A DNA stretch of 32,205 bases from an uncultured bacterium (GCA_947647735.1 CANSLJ010000038.1:1-32205), one strand, 5' to 3'. Positions 7,594-16,368 are shown, counted from the stretch's first letter. Notes: generated by a model from the letters alone, not told the origin. Translations and numbers: made by a program.

Positions 7594-8479
7594 TACATTT
7601 TTTTACACCATCAAGCAGGGCTTCCGCAATATCTTCCGGAACAAGCTTTTCTCTCTGGCGTCCATTGCGACGATCACGGCATGCCTGTTTATGTTTGGTA
7701 TTTTTTATTCGGTGGTGGTAAATCTGCAGAGCATGGTGCAGAATGCCGAGGAGGGTGTCTGCGTTACCGTATTTTTTGAAAAGGGAACGGATGATGCCAG
7801 GATACAGGAGATCGGGCAGAAGATAGCGGGCAGGATGGAGGTTTCCGAGGTGGAGTATATCTCCGCCGATCAGGCGTGGGAGGACTGGCTGGCGGGGTAT
7901 CCGCCGGAGTATGCGGAAGGTTTCACGGAAAATCCGCTGGAGAACTGTGCCAATTACAGGGCTTACCTGAGTGATGTTTCCATGCAGGATTCCCTGGTCA
8001 CCTATCTGGAATCCATGCCGGAAGTCAGGAAGGTTAACCGTTCCCAGCTCACGGCAGATGTGCTTTCCGGTTTTAATTCGCTGCTGGGATATGTCTCCAT
8101 TGGCCTGATCGCGATCCTGCTGGGCGTATCGGTATTTCTGATCAGCAATACCGTGACCATCGGCATCAATGTGCGGAGGGAAGAGATCACCATCATGAAA
8201 TATATCGGCGCGACGGATTTCTTCGTGCGTTCGCCTTTTGTGATCGAAGGGATTCTGATCGGCCTGGTGGGTGCGGGGATTCCACTGGCGATCATTTATT
8301 TTGTATATAATAAGGCGGTGGCCTATGTGTTGGAACGGTTTTCCATTCTGACCAATCTGCTTACCTTTCTTCCGGTGAAGGAGATTTTCCATATCTTATT
8401 GCCGCTGTCTCTCGGCATAGGTGTGGGGATCGGATTTCTGGGCAGTTTTATTACGGTGAGAAAACATCTGCGGGTGTGA
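7583..8479 (+). CDS. ftsX: Cell division membrane protein FtsX
   Basis: A 298-residue permease-like protein with the FtsX layout: a short cytoplasmic N-terminus (MRISTFFYTIKQGFRNIF), one membrane helix at about 22-45, an extracellular domain of about 115 residues, then three helices at about 165-190, 215-240 and 265-290. The motif RREEITIMKYIGATDFFVRSPF between helices two and three is diagnostic of the family. FtsX couples FtsE ATPase activity to an extracellular peptidoglycan hydrolase. The start codon lies inside the 3' end of ftsE, indicating translational coupling. The extracellular domain is the expected contact for the M23 protein encoded next. Confidence 0.95.
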   Translation: MRISTFFYTIKQGFRNIFRNKLFSLASIATITACLFMFGIFYSVVVNLQSMVQNAEEGVCVTVFFEKGTDDARIQEIGQKIAGRMEVSEVEYISADQAWEDWLAGYPPEYAEGFTENPLENCANYRAYLSDVSMQDSLVTYLESMPEVRKVNRSQLTADVLSGFNSLLGYVSIGLIAILLGVSVFLISNTVTIGINVRREEITIMKYIGATDFFVRSPFVIEGILIGLVGAGIPLAIIYFVYNKAVAYVLERFSILTNLLTFLPVKEIFHILLPLSLGIGVGIGFLGSFITVRKHLRV

Positions 8480-8555
8480 TCTGAAGGATCGGTTTGGGCG
8501 GAACAGGAGCTGAGTTAAATCGCATTTTGGACGAGGAATACGGCGGAGATTTGGT

Positions 8556-9785
8556 ATGAACTGTAAAAAGCATTTGAAAAAATATATATTGATCTTCCCG
8601 CTCCTTTTGATCATGCTTCTGCAGACAGGGGAGGCGGAGGCGGTTTCACTTTCCTCCATCACATCCGATAGTATCCGTGAGAAGGAAGGACAGATATCTG
8701 CGGCGCAGGATGAGAAAAATCAGCTCTCATCAGCCCTGACGGATATCAAGGCGCTGAAGGATCAACTGGAGAAAGAAAAAGCGAGCCTGGAGAGCTATGT
8801 GGTGGCGCTGGACAATAATCTGGCTGAGATCCAGCAGAAGATATCCGAACTGAACGGCATGATCGTGGAGAAGGAGGAGGAGATCCGGGAGACTGAGGAG
8901 GAACTGAAGGCTGCCACACAGAAAGAGGAAGAGCAGTATGCGGCTATGAAATACCGGATCCAGATGATGTACGAGCAAAATGACGATTATTATCTGGAGA
9001 CGATACTGAGTGCAGAATCTTTTGCGGATCTGTTGAATAAACTGGATTATATCCAGCTTGTGATGGAGTATGATGACAAGAAGCTGGAGGAGTATATGCT
9101 GATCCGGCAGTATGTGGAAGTCTGCAGGGAAGAGCTGGATGCCGAGAAAGAGGTGCTGGACGAGGCGAAGGCCGGCGTTGAGAAGGAGGAGGCTTCTCTG
9201 GCTCAGCTGATTTCCGATAAGGAGACGGAAATCGTGGCAAAGCAGGGGGATATCAGCAATAAGGCGGCAGCGATCGCCGAGTATGAGGCGGATATCCAGG
9301 CGCAGAATGAGCTGATCGCCTCTCTGGAGGCAGCGGTTGCTGAGGAACGGAAGCGGATCGCGGAGGAAAACGGCAGGCGCTTGACCTATGACGGCGGAAT
9401 GTTTACCTTCCCGGCGCCTTCCTACACCAGGATTTCCGATGATTATGGAAATCGTATGCACCCTACGCTGGGGGTGGAGAAGTTCCATAACGGAATAGAT
9501 CTGGCGGCACCCAACGGCAGCCCGATCCTGGCGGCTTATGACGGTGAAGTGGTGGCGGCGGCATACAGCGGCAGCATGGGAAACTACGTAATGATCGACC
9601 ACGGGGACAGCCTCTATACGATATATATGCACGCTTCTGCGCTTTATGTATCAAAGGGGGATCTTGTGGCAAAAGGAGAACAGATCGCGGCGGTAGGTTC
9701 TACCGGAAGATCCACCGGTCCGCATCTGCATTTCGGTGTACGAAAGAACGGAAGTTATGTGAGTCCCTGGTCATATCTGGGATAA
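8556..9785 (+). CDS. Secreted coiled-coil M23 (LytM) peptidoglycan hydrolase
   Basis: A 409-residue exported protein. Residues 1-29 form a signal peptide (KKHLKKY, then a hydrophobic core, then GEAEA). Residues 35-275 are a long heptad-rich coiled coil. Residues 285-405 are a LytM/M23 metallopeptidase with intact zinc and catalytic residues: H311 and D315 (HNGID), H359 (YMHASAL), and H390-x-H392 (GPHLHFGV). The layout is the same as PcsB/EnvC-type partners of FtsEX, and the gene directly follows ftsX by 76 nt. Unlike EnvC, whose LytM domain is degenerate, this domain looks catalytically complete, so it probably cuts peptide crosslinks itself under FtsEX control. Confidence 0.92.
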   Translation: MNCKKHLKKYILIFPLLLIMLLQTGEAEAVSLSSITSDSIREKEGQISAAQDEKNQLSSALTDIKALKDQLEKEKASLESYVVALDNNLAEIQQKISELNGMIVEKEEEIRETEEELKAATQKEEEQYAAMKYRIQMMYEQNDDYYLETILSAESFADLLNKLDYIQLVMEYDDKKLEEYMLIRQYVEVCREELDAEKEVLDEAKAGVEKEEASLAQLISDKETEIVAKQGDISNKAAAIAEYEADIQAQNELIASLEAAVAEERKRIAEENGRRLTYDGGMFTFPAPSYTRISDDYGNRMHPTLGVEKFHNGIDLAAPNGSPILAAYDGEVVAAAYSGSMGNYVMIDHGDSLYTIYMHASALYVSKGDLVAKGEQIAAVGSTGRSTGPHLHFGVRKNGSYVSPWSYLG

Positions 9786-9876
9786 GGAGATATCTTAGCG
9801 GTACCTTCCGTACGGAATACCTGTTGAGGCGGGAATGCATGGAACAGAAAATGAGTAAAAAGGTGGCGTATGGGTT

Positions 9877-11118
9877 TTGGTTTGGAGTAAGAAGCAGGAA
9901 AGGTCAAGCGGTTACGGCGTTGGCGTGATAACCGGGATTCTGGCAACAGCGCTGGTGTTTTGCGGCGCGTGGACCGGAAAAATATTATATGATAACAGCA
10001 GGGCGAAAACGGCGTCCGTCTCCGGCACATCGGAGGGAGAGTCCGTGGTGAACACGGAGACGATCAGCAAGATGGCTGCCATCGAGGAGATGGTGAATGA
10101 GCGGTTCTATTTTGGCGATGTGGAGGAGGAGGAACTGCAAAAGGGAATCTGCAACGGTATGATAGAGGCGCTGGATGACAAGTATGCGGCATATTATACG
10201 GCGGAGGAGCTGAATGCCCAGCTGGAAAGCAATGAGGGGATCTATTACGGCGTGGGTGCCTATGTCAGCATGGATGAGGAGATTGAGACGCCCTATGTCA
10301 GCGGCGTGATAGAGGGAACCCCTGCCGAGGAGGCGGGACTGCGGATGGGCGATATCATCTATGCGGTGGACGGGACGAGGACGTTCCAGATGACGCTGGA
10401 TGAGGTGACTGCGTTGATCAAAGGCGAGGAGGGAACCCATGTGACACTGACACTGGTGCGGGATGAGGAGGTCTTCGACCAGGATGTGGTGCGCCGGCGT
10501 GTGGATCGCCCTACGGTGACTTCCAGAATGCTGGATGAGGAGATCGGCTATATTGGCATTTCCGAGTTTAAGGATGTGACGGTGGATCAGTTTACGGAAG
10601 CCTACGCGGTGATAAAGGGTTCCGGTGCAAAGGCGTTGGTTCTGGACCTGCGGGGAAATCCCGGCGGGCTGCTGGATGCGGTGGTCGATATCGGCAGACA
10701 GATCCTGCCGGAAGGGCTGATCGTTTATACGGAGGATAAGAACGGCAAGCGTGTGGAATATGACTGCGACGGGAAAAGGGAGATAGAGATTCCGATGGTA
10801 GTGCTTGTCAACGGCGGTTCCGCCAGCGCGGCGGAGGTGCTCACCGGAGCCATAAAAGATTACGGCGTGGGGACGATCATGGGCACGACCACGTACGGGA
10901 AAGGAATTGTCCAGAAGATCATCGCGCTCTCGGACGGTTCTGCGATAAAGCTTACGACAGACGGTTATTTCACGCCGAAGGGAAATAATATCCACGGGAA
11001 AGGGATTGAGCCGGATATCGTGGTGGAGTTTGATGCGGAAGCCTATTATGGCGAGGAGCAGATCGATAATCAGCTGGAAGCGGCACAGGAGTATTTGAGG
11101 AAGAGGCTGCACGGATAA
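9877..11118 (+). CDS. S41 family C-terminal processing peptidase (CtpA/CtpB-like)
   Basis: A 413-residue membrane-anchored serine protease. A signal anchor (VGVITGILATALVFCGAW) spans about residues 15-33, a PDZ domain about 120-200, and the S41 core about 215-390. The catalytic Ser-Lys dyad with Gln is S317 (NGGSASAAE), K342 and Q346 (TYGKGIVQ); the 25-residue S-K spacing equals that of Prc and CtpB. The start is TTG at 9877, after AAAGGTGG; no ATG is available in frame downstream before the membrane anchor. Such proteases process secreted or septal wall enzymes, consistent with its place behind ftsEX and the M23 gene. A well-placed ATG at 9839 is in another frame (see findings). Confidence 0.9.
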   Translation: MVWSKKQERSSGYGVGVITGILATALVFCGAWTGKILYDNSRAKTASVSGTSEGESVVNTETISKMAAIEEMVNERFYFGDVEEEELQKGICNGMIEALDDKYAAYYTAEELNAQLESNEGIYYGVGAYVSMDEEIETPYVSGVIEGTPAEEAGLRMGDIIYAVDGTRTFQMTLDEVTALIKGEEGTHVTLTLVRDEEVFDQDVVRRRVDRPTVTSRMLDEEIGYIGISEFKDVTVDQFTEAYAVIKGSGAKALVLDLRGNPGGLLDAVVDIGRQILPEGLIVYTEDKNGKRVEYDCDGKREIEIPMVVLVNGGSASAAEVLTGAIKDYGVGTIMGTTTYGKGIVQKIIALSDGSAIKLTTDGYFTPKGNNIHGKGIEPDIVVEFDAEAYYGEEQIDNQLEAAQEYLRKRLHG

Positions 11119-11140
11119 GATCAGGAATATAGAAATGATA

Positions 11141-11180
11141 CAGCCGGTCGGTTTTCGGAGGAAACCGACCGGCTGTTGTT
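11141..11180 (+). terminator. Strong terminator after the S41 peptidase gene
   Basis: CAGCCGGTCGGTTT (11141-11154) pairs perfectly with AAACCGACCGGCTG (11162-11175), a 14-bp stem with a 7-nt loop followed by TTGTT. It closes the division block. Its 3' end touches the stop codon of the convergent DeoR gene; on the minus strand the T run is poor. Confidence 0.9.
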
Positions 11181-11949
11181 ATACAACATCGGTGTGGATG
11201 GAAGAAGCCTTTAAAAGTTCGACTTCCTTAGCCGGTATACGGGAGTCGGTGATGATATGATCGACTTCAGCCGTCTTGGCAAAAGAGTAGAGCGCAGTCT
11301 GATGAAACTTGCTGTAATCAACCAGAAAATATGTCTGGTCGGAAGCAGAAAGGAACGCCTGCTTGATCTCTCCCTCCATGGAAGAAAAAACGGTCATTCC
11401 ATGTTCCATGTCAAAAGCGGTGGTGGCAAGGAAGCTCTTATTGACATGATAGTTACTGATCATCCGGATCACATCAACACCGGTATAGGCAAAACCGGCG
11501 CTGCGCCGCAGTTCCCCCCCGGTACAGAGTAAAGTCACTTTATCATTATTGATCAAAAGATAGGAGATAAAAGGATCGTTCGTGATGACGATCACTTTTT
11601 TATCCAGAATTTTTGCCAGTTCGAGCGTGGTCGAACCGGAATCCAGAATTATGATATCCCCGTCGTTAATGTAGGAAAGAGCAGCTGCGGCAATAGCCTG
11701 CTTTTCTTTACTGTTCCTGTGCCTTTTAGCAGGAAGGGGATAAATCTCGTTCGTGCTGCTTTTAATGATGGCACCGCCGTGGACACGTTCCACAATTCCC
11801 ATTTTCTCCAGAGTAGCCAGATCCAGCCGTATTGTTTTTTCTGTCACCTGAAGAGATTCACTCAGTTGGGCGACGCCCATGCTTCCGTGAATGCCGAGAA
11901 GTTTTGTAATTTCTTCTAATCGTTTTGTTTTCATTCTCAAGATTATCAT
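11179..11949 (-). CDS. DeoR family transcriptional regulator
   Basis: A 256-residue regulator. The N-terminal DeoR helix-turn-helix covers about residues 8-60, with LQVTEKTIRLDLATLEKMG as recognition region and the family hallmark RVHGGA just after. Residues 80-235 form the DeoRC effector domain, with DSGSTTLELAKIL and VITND as sugar-phosphate-binding motifs. The start at 11949 is preceded by AGGAAATGGCGG; a second ATG at 11934 is also possible. It is divergent from the transaldolase/TRAP genes across a 161-bp gap that holds a repeated TTTCCGATAA element. I infer that it controls that operon in response to a phosphorylated sugar-like intermediate. Confidence 0.9.
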   Translation of the reverse strand: MIILRMKTKRLEEITKLLGIHGSMGVAQLSESLQVTEKTIRLDLATLEKMGIVERVHGGAIIKSSTNEIYPLPAKRHRNSKEKQAIAAAALSYINDGDIIILDSGSTTLELAKILDKKVIVITNDPFISYLLINNDKVTLLCTGGELRRSAGFAYTGVDVIRMISNYHVNKSFLATTAFDMEHGMTVFSSMEGEIKQAFLSASDQTYFLVDYSKFHQTALYSFAKTAEVDHIITDSRIPAKEVELLKASSIHTDVV

Positions 11950-11985
11950 ACCGCCATTTCCTAGATATAAATAATACTATCATTT

Positions 11986-12046
11986 TTTCCGATAAAATAC
12001 TACTATTTTACACAAAATAAAACAAAAGTCTTGCAATTTCCGATAA
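11986..12046 (+). promoter_or_regulatory. Direct repeat TTTCCGATAA, candidate DeoR operators
   Basis: The 10-mer TTTCCGATAA occurs at 11986-11995 and again at 12037-12046, 51 bp apart, between the divergent DeoR and transaldolase-like genes. The second copy falls within the spacer of the candidate promoter of the transaldolase-like gene. DeoR proteins commonly bind repeated sites with looping, but the binding claim here is an inference. Confidence 0.45.
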
Positions 12047-12059
12047 TGTATGATAAAGT
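12031..12059 (+). promoter_or_regulatory. Candidate promoter of the transaldolase/TRAP operon
   Basis: TTGCAA (12031-12036) and TAAAGT (12054-12059) have a 17-bp spacer and lie about 50 nt before the ATG at 12111. The -10 is weak (four of six), which would suit an activated or tightly controlled promoter. Confidence 0.4.
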
Positions 12060-12110
12060 TCATTTATAGGAACGAAAACAAACTTTAAGGAGAATGAAAG
12101 GAGAAGGGAA

Positions 12111-13427
12111 ATGACACTTGAAGAGACAAACTGTACCATTGGAGCGCTGGTGGGCTCGGGACAGTTGGCTGTAGCGGAGGGAACGGAAACGGAGTTATAT
12201 GAACGGATTCGGAATACAAAATTATCTTTGAAAGACTTTCTGGCTTCAGCGGGATACATTAAGTATGTGGGGGTAACTGACGAATTCCGGAAGGTATTGA
12301 AGACGTTTCCGGTTCCGGAGGGCGAGACGCCGGCGGGGTTCAGAAAGGAACTGATCTTTGGAGATGACGGCTGCCTGCGGGTGGATCTTGTAAGAGATAT
12401 TGCTTTTGAAAAAAATGGAGAGCGGCGTCCTACCAATATGCTGTTTTCAGCAAATACGGCGAATCCGTTTGAGGTGGAGGCGATGAAGAACTTTATCGCC
12501 AACCTGACAACGAACCCGGCTATTATTTATGAACATTTTTTAAATAATCCGAAAGCGAACAAAAACAATCAGTTTAAGGACAGATACGAGGTGCTGGAGG
12601 AACTTGGGAGGCTGGTAGGGCCCGGTGTGGACATCAGCGTTGAATTTGATGACCCGTTTGCGCCGGAAGAGAAACTGATGGAGGAAGTTTCCCGCTTTGA
12701 GGAGATTCTCACTCCTTACCGCCTGGTGGTAAAGGTGCCGCATACGGGGCCGTTAAACACGGAGAATGTCGGAGATTTTCTGGGAGGAAAATACCCTGCT
12801 GTGGAAGAGGGAGCTACTAAAGATTTCTTTTATGGGCATAACCTGGCATACCGGCTTCAGGAAAAGGGATATAAAGTGAACTTTACATTGATGGGAGAAC
12901 CGCACCAGACAGCGCTGGCATTGCTCGCAAAACCCTATTTTATCAATGCTTTTGTGGAAAAGAGGCACGATCAGACAGGCAGGTTGGCTCAACTTATTGA
13001 GAACCTGGATAAAACGGGGGACGCGGTTTACCGCGGTATGATTCATGACTATATGATGAAATCGGATATGCTTGCTTCGGATGATACGGATCTGGCGGGA
13101 GCGGAAGAAAAAGCGAGAAGGATCGTTCGTTATCGGAATTATTATTCACAGGAGGGATATGACGGACTGGACAGTGTGCGTCATAGTTTAAGAGTGCTGA
13201 AGCAGGCGAATCTGCCTGATACGCGCCTGATCATATGTAATACAAAGAGCGATCAGATGTATTATGACATCGATAAATTATCGGTAGAGCCGGAGTTCGC
13301 GGATATGAAACAAAGGATCGTTCTAACCTGTGAGCCGGGATATTTCGGAAGATTTACAGGCTCTCCTACTATTTATACATATCAGCGCTCATTCCTGAAC
13401 AGTGTTTCAAGTGGAGGGGGTTCATGA
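12111..13427 (+). CDS. Atypical transaldolase/fructose-6-phosphate aldolase-like protein
   Basis: A 438-residue cytoplasmic protein. Residues 110-285 carry the signatures of the transaldolase/FSA fold: NLTTNPAII (131-139, compare GVTTNPSII), VVKVPHTGPLN with K208 at the position of the Schiff-base lysine (compare VKVPVTAEGL in E. coli FSA), and VNFTLMGEPHQTALALL followed by FINAFVEKR (compare the family's TLIFSxxQALLA and YVAPFVGR). It is much longer than FSA (about 220) and has about 110 extra N-terminal residues plus about 150 C-terminal ones. The Asp of the family's first strand (LDTAN) is replaced by LFSANTAN. It overlaps dctQ by 4 nt. A class I aldolase or transaldolase acting on the TRAP-imported compound is the best inference; the exact reaction is unknown. 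Confidence 0.7.
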   Translation: MTLEETNCTIGALVGSGQLAVAEGTETELYERIRNTKLSLKDFLASAGYIKYVGVTDEFRKVLKTFPVPEGETPAGFRKELIFGDDGCLRVDLVRDIAFEKNGERRPTNMLFSANTANPFEVEAMKNFIANLTTNPAIIYEHFLNNPKANKNNQFKDRYEVLEELGRLVGPGVDISVEFDDPFAPEEKLMEEVSRFEEILTPYRLVVKVPHTGPLNTENVGDFLGGKYPAVEEGATKDFFYGHNLAYRLQEKGYKVNFTLMGEPHQTALALLAKPYFINAFVEKRHDQTGRLAQLIENLDKTGDAVYRGMIHDYMMKSDMLASDDTDLAGAEEKARRIVRYRNYYSQEGYDGLDSVRHSLRVLKQANLPDTRLIICNTKSDQMYYDIDKLSVEPEFADMKQRIVLTCEPGYFGRFTGSPTIYTYQRSFLNSVSSGGGS

Positions 13428-13933
13428 AGAAGGTAATATTAAAAATAGTTGATAATTTTGAAGTATATATCTGTTATGTTACATTGGTTGTGTCATTGGT
13501 GGTTCTTTTTGTGCAGGTGATCCTGCGGTACGTGTTCGGCAATGCCACAAGCTGGTCAGAAGAGGTCGGGAGATACTGCCTGATCTGGCTTATTTTCATA
13601 GGAACCAGTTTCGCGGTAAAAAATGAAGCACATATACGGATCGATGCGGCGCTTATGATATGGCCAAAGAAAGTGCGTCCTGTCATACTGGAGATCGGAG
13701 ACGGCATCTGGTTTTTGTTTAATCTCCTGATGATCTATGTCAGTGCCTCTTATACGAAGGAAATATTTGATATGGGAAGTATCGCGCCGGGGTTGAAGAT
13801 ACCTTTGGGATTTGTTTATACTGCGATCCCGCTGGGGTTTTTGCTGATGTGCATCCGCATGATCCAACTGAAATACAAAAAGCTGAAAGCGTTTCTGGGA
13901 AGGGATAAGGACGGAAAGGAGGAGGGAAAATGA
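13424..13933 (+). CDS. dctQ: TRAP transporter small permease (DctQ)
   Basis: A 169-residue membrane protein with four hydrophobic helices, the usual DctQ size. The family pattern is clear in VILRYVFGNATSWSEEVGRY (residues about 29-48) and in LIFIGTSFAVKNEAHIRID. It forms the small membrane subunit of a tripartite ATP-independent periplasmic-type (TRAP) importer driven by sodium. Its ATG overlaps the stop of the aldolase-like gene (ATGA) and its own stop overlaps the dctM start in the same way, so all three are translationally coupled. Confidence 0.92.
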   Translation: MKKVILKIVDNFEVYICYVTLVVSLVVLFVQVILRYVFGNATSWSEEVGRYCLIWLIFIGTSFAVKNEAHIRIDAALMIWPKKVRPVILEIGDGIWFLFNLLMIYVSASYTKEIFDMGSIAPGLKIPLGFVYTAIPLGFLLMCIRMIQLKYKKLKAFLGRDKDGKEEGK

Positions 13934-15210
13934 ATCCGGGATTGATTATATTTATTGTTTTTATGGTTTGTGTGTTTTTGGGCGTGCCGATCGTTTTTTC
14001 TCTTGGAATTGCGTCGATCATAGGAATCGCGGTATTTGATATTGTGCCGTTGTCATACTATATTCAGGTATTATATGCCGGGAGCGATTCGTTTACCCTG
14101 CTGGCAGTGCCATTCTTTATTCTGGTCGGAGAGATATTGTGTATCGGAGGGATTGCCGAACGGCTGGTCTCCTTTGCCAACTCAATCTTCGGGCGGGCAA
14201 GCGGTTCGCTGGGATATATCACAGTATTTGTATGTGCGATCTTTGCGGCGATATCCGGGTCTGGCGTTGCGACAGTTGCGGCAGTCGGCGGCATTATGGT
14301 TCCGGCTATGATAAAAGAAGGGTATGATAAAAATTATGCGGGTTCGATCGCTGCATCCAGCGCGACGCTGGGGCCGATCATTCCTCCCAGCCTTCCGATG
14401 GTAATGTATGGAATCACAGCAGGCGTTTCCATTACCAAGCTGTTTACAGCAGGGATCGGGCCAGGACTTTTGATGGTGGTATCTTTAATGCTGTTGAACT
14501 TTGCGGTGGTGAAGAAACATCACTTTCAGCCGGCGAACAAAGAAGGAAGCTTTAACTGGCGTGCATTGGGAAAAGAGTTTTTGTCCGCGATCTGGGGGCT
14601 GCTTGTTCCGATCATTATCCTGGGCGGTATTTACGGCGGGATCTTTACACCTACCGAGGCGGCTGTTGTAGCCTGTGTATGGGGATTGTTTGTCAGTGTA
14701 TTTATTTATCGGGAAATGGATCTCAAGAAATTTATACTGTGTCTGAATAATACGATCAAGACAACAGGAATGTGCCTGATCATGGCAAGCATCGCTCTGG
14801 CGTTTGGGAGGGTGCTGACATTGATGGGCGTACCGGTTGCGATCACAAACGCGATCACTTCCATAACGGACAGTAAGATCGTGATCCTGTTATTATTCAA
14901 CGTGATCCTGTTTATTGCCGGTATGTTTCTGGAGACACTGGCGGCGGTATTTATCTTTACACCATTGTTGTTACCGATCGCACAGTCTGTTGGCGTAGAT
15001 CCGATCCATTTCGGCCTGATCATGTGCGTGAATCTGGCGATCGGACTGGTGACACCTCCGGTAGGATTGAATCTGTTTATTGCTTCCAAGCTGGCGGATA
15101 CCAAGATGGAAGCACTGCTGGGATGGGTAATGAAATTTATCATTGTACTTTTGATCGATCTGATGTTGATCACATTTGTTCCACAGTTGTCTCTGTTCCT
15201 GGTTGGTTAA
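13930..15210 (+). CDS. dctM: TRAP transporter large permease (DctM)
   Basis: A 426-residue polytopic protein of the DctM family, the large channel subunit of a TRAP importer. Family signatures include FSLGIASIIG, VPFFILVGEI, the ISGSGVATVAAVGGIMVPAM segment and GPIIPPSLPMVMYG at about residues 150-165, and FGLIMCVNLAIGLVTPPVGL near the C-terminus. About twelve hydrophobic segments are present, as expected. It overlaps dctQ by 4 nt and is followed after 69 nt by the binding protein gene. TRAP systems normally take up carboxylates or sulfonates. Confidence 0.95.
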   Translation: MNPGLIIFIVFMVCVFLGVPIVFSLGIASIIGIAVFDIVPLSYYIQVLYAGSDSFTLLAVPFFILVGEILCIGGIAERLVSFANSIFGRASGSLGYITVFVCAIFAAISGSGVATVAAVGGIMVPAMIKEGYDKNYAGSIAASSATLGPIIPPSLPMVMYGITAGVSITKLFTAGIGPGLLMVVSLMLLNFAVVKKHHFQPANKEGSFNWRALGKEFLSAIWGLLVPIIILGGIYGGIFTPTEAAVVACVWGLFVSVFIYREMDLKKFILCLNNTIKTTGMCLIMASIALAFGRVLTLMGVPVAITNAITSITDSKIVILLLFNVILFIAGMFLETLAAVFIFTPLLLPIAQSVGVDPIHFGLIMCVNLAIGLVTPPVGLNLFIASKLADTKMEALLGWVMKFIIVLLIDLMLITFVPQLSLFLVG

Positions 15211-15279
15211 CAGAAGGCGGCAAAAAAGAGAAGGGAAGTTTACATAATATCTTTATATTCATCTAAGAAAGGGAAAATT

Positions 15280-16368
15280 ATGAAGAAAAGAACATTAACA
15301 GCGGTTTTATTGGTATTGGTAATGCTTATAACAGCGGGGTGCGGGAAGAAGGAAGAAGCGCCCAAGGCGGAAGAAAACACAGCAAATGCGGAAGCGGGCG
15401 AAGCGGCTGCAGAAGACAGCCCGAAGGAAGGGGAGGCTTATACGATCGTAATTCCCCAGACGCAGAATGAGAGCGATCCCCAGGTAATAGCGTATCACAT
15501 GCTTGAGGAAGCTCTGGAAGAGCGTTCGGAGGGAAGGATCCAGGTAGATGTTTACAGCGGTGGAACGATCAGTTCAGGCGACACGGAAACCCTGCAGCTT
15601 GTGGCGTCGAATGCGGCGCAGATCGGGAACTGCCCGAACTTTACTCTGGCGGAGAGCATCGGCGTGAAAGCGCTCTATATCTGGGATTATCCGTTCTTAT
15701 TCCAGTCATCGGAGGAAATGTATCAGATCATGGATGATCCGGATTTCTGGAGCGATGTTTCCGCACAGATAGAAGCGAACTCCTCTCTGAAGGTTTATTC
15801 CAATTATGTAAACTCATGGCAGCTCATCAGCAACAGTAAACGCGCAGTTGCTACACCGGCAGATCTGTCCGGGCTGAAGATCCGTACTTCTACAGCGGAA
15901 CTCTATGTATCCACGATCAATGCGCTGGGTGGAAATGCGACACCTATGGCATGGGGCGAAGTGTTCAGTGCTCTGCAGCAGGGTACCGTGGACGGAGCTT
16001 TTGTGGCATCCACATTGTTTGATCTGAATAAGTTCAGTGAAGTACAGCAGTATGCAACAGATGTAAATCCGAATGCCAATCTGCAGATCGTATTTATCAA
16101 CCGGGATTTCTATAATTCACTGCCGGAGGACCTGCAGAAGATCGTGGACGAAGAGATGGCAAATTTTGTGACAAATGTACGGGAATTATGTGCTGAGACA
16201 GAGGCAAATGCATGGGACAGCATTGAAAGCTCCGGCGTGGAAGTAACACATCTGACAGAAGAGCAGAGAGCGGAATTTACGGAAGCAGGAAAAGTGATCT
16301 GGGAAGAAAAAGCGGATGTAGCCGGTGAAGAAGTGGTAGCTCTGGTGAGAGAAAAATTAGGAAGATAG
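15280..16368 (+). CDS. dctP: TRAP transporter solute-binding lipoprotein (DctP)
   Basis: A 362-residue exported lipoprotein. The lipobox LITAGC places the lipidated cysteine at residue 21, followed by an acidic, Ala/Glu-rich linker to about residue 52. The DctP signature LSGLKIRTSTAELYVSTINA with R202, then GGNATPMAWGEVFSALQQGTVDG, is intact. In characterised DctP proteins this Arg binds the substrate carboxylate, so the ligand here probably carries a carboxylate or similar acid group. It lacks the Arg-rich features that would allow a finer ligand guess. A good AAAGGG ribosome binding site precedes the ATG. Confidence 0.93.
   Translation: MKKRTLTAVLLVLVMLITAGCGKKEEAPKAEENTANAEAGEAAAEDSPKEGEAYTIVIPQTQNESDPQVIAYHMLEEALEERSEGRIQVDVYSGGTISSGDTETLQLVASNAAQIGNCPNFTLAESIGVKALYIWDYPFLFQSSEEMYQIMDDPDFWSDVSAQIEANSSLKVYSNYVNSWQLISNSKRAVATPADLSGLKIRTSTAELYVSTINALGGNATPMAWGEVFSALQQGTVDGAFVASTLFDLNKFSEVQQYATDVNPNANLQIVFINRDFYNSLPEDLQKIVDEEMANFVTNVRELCAETEANAWDSIESSGVEVTHLTEEQRAEFTEAGKVIWEEKADVAGEEVVALVREKLGR

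Noticed and set aside
9985-11112. 375-codon minus-strand frame opposite the S41 peptidase gene
   Set aside because: The plus-strand frame has an intact catalytic dyad and PDZ domain; the minus frame shows no motif or start signal.
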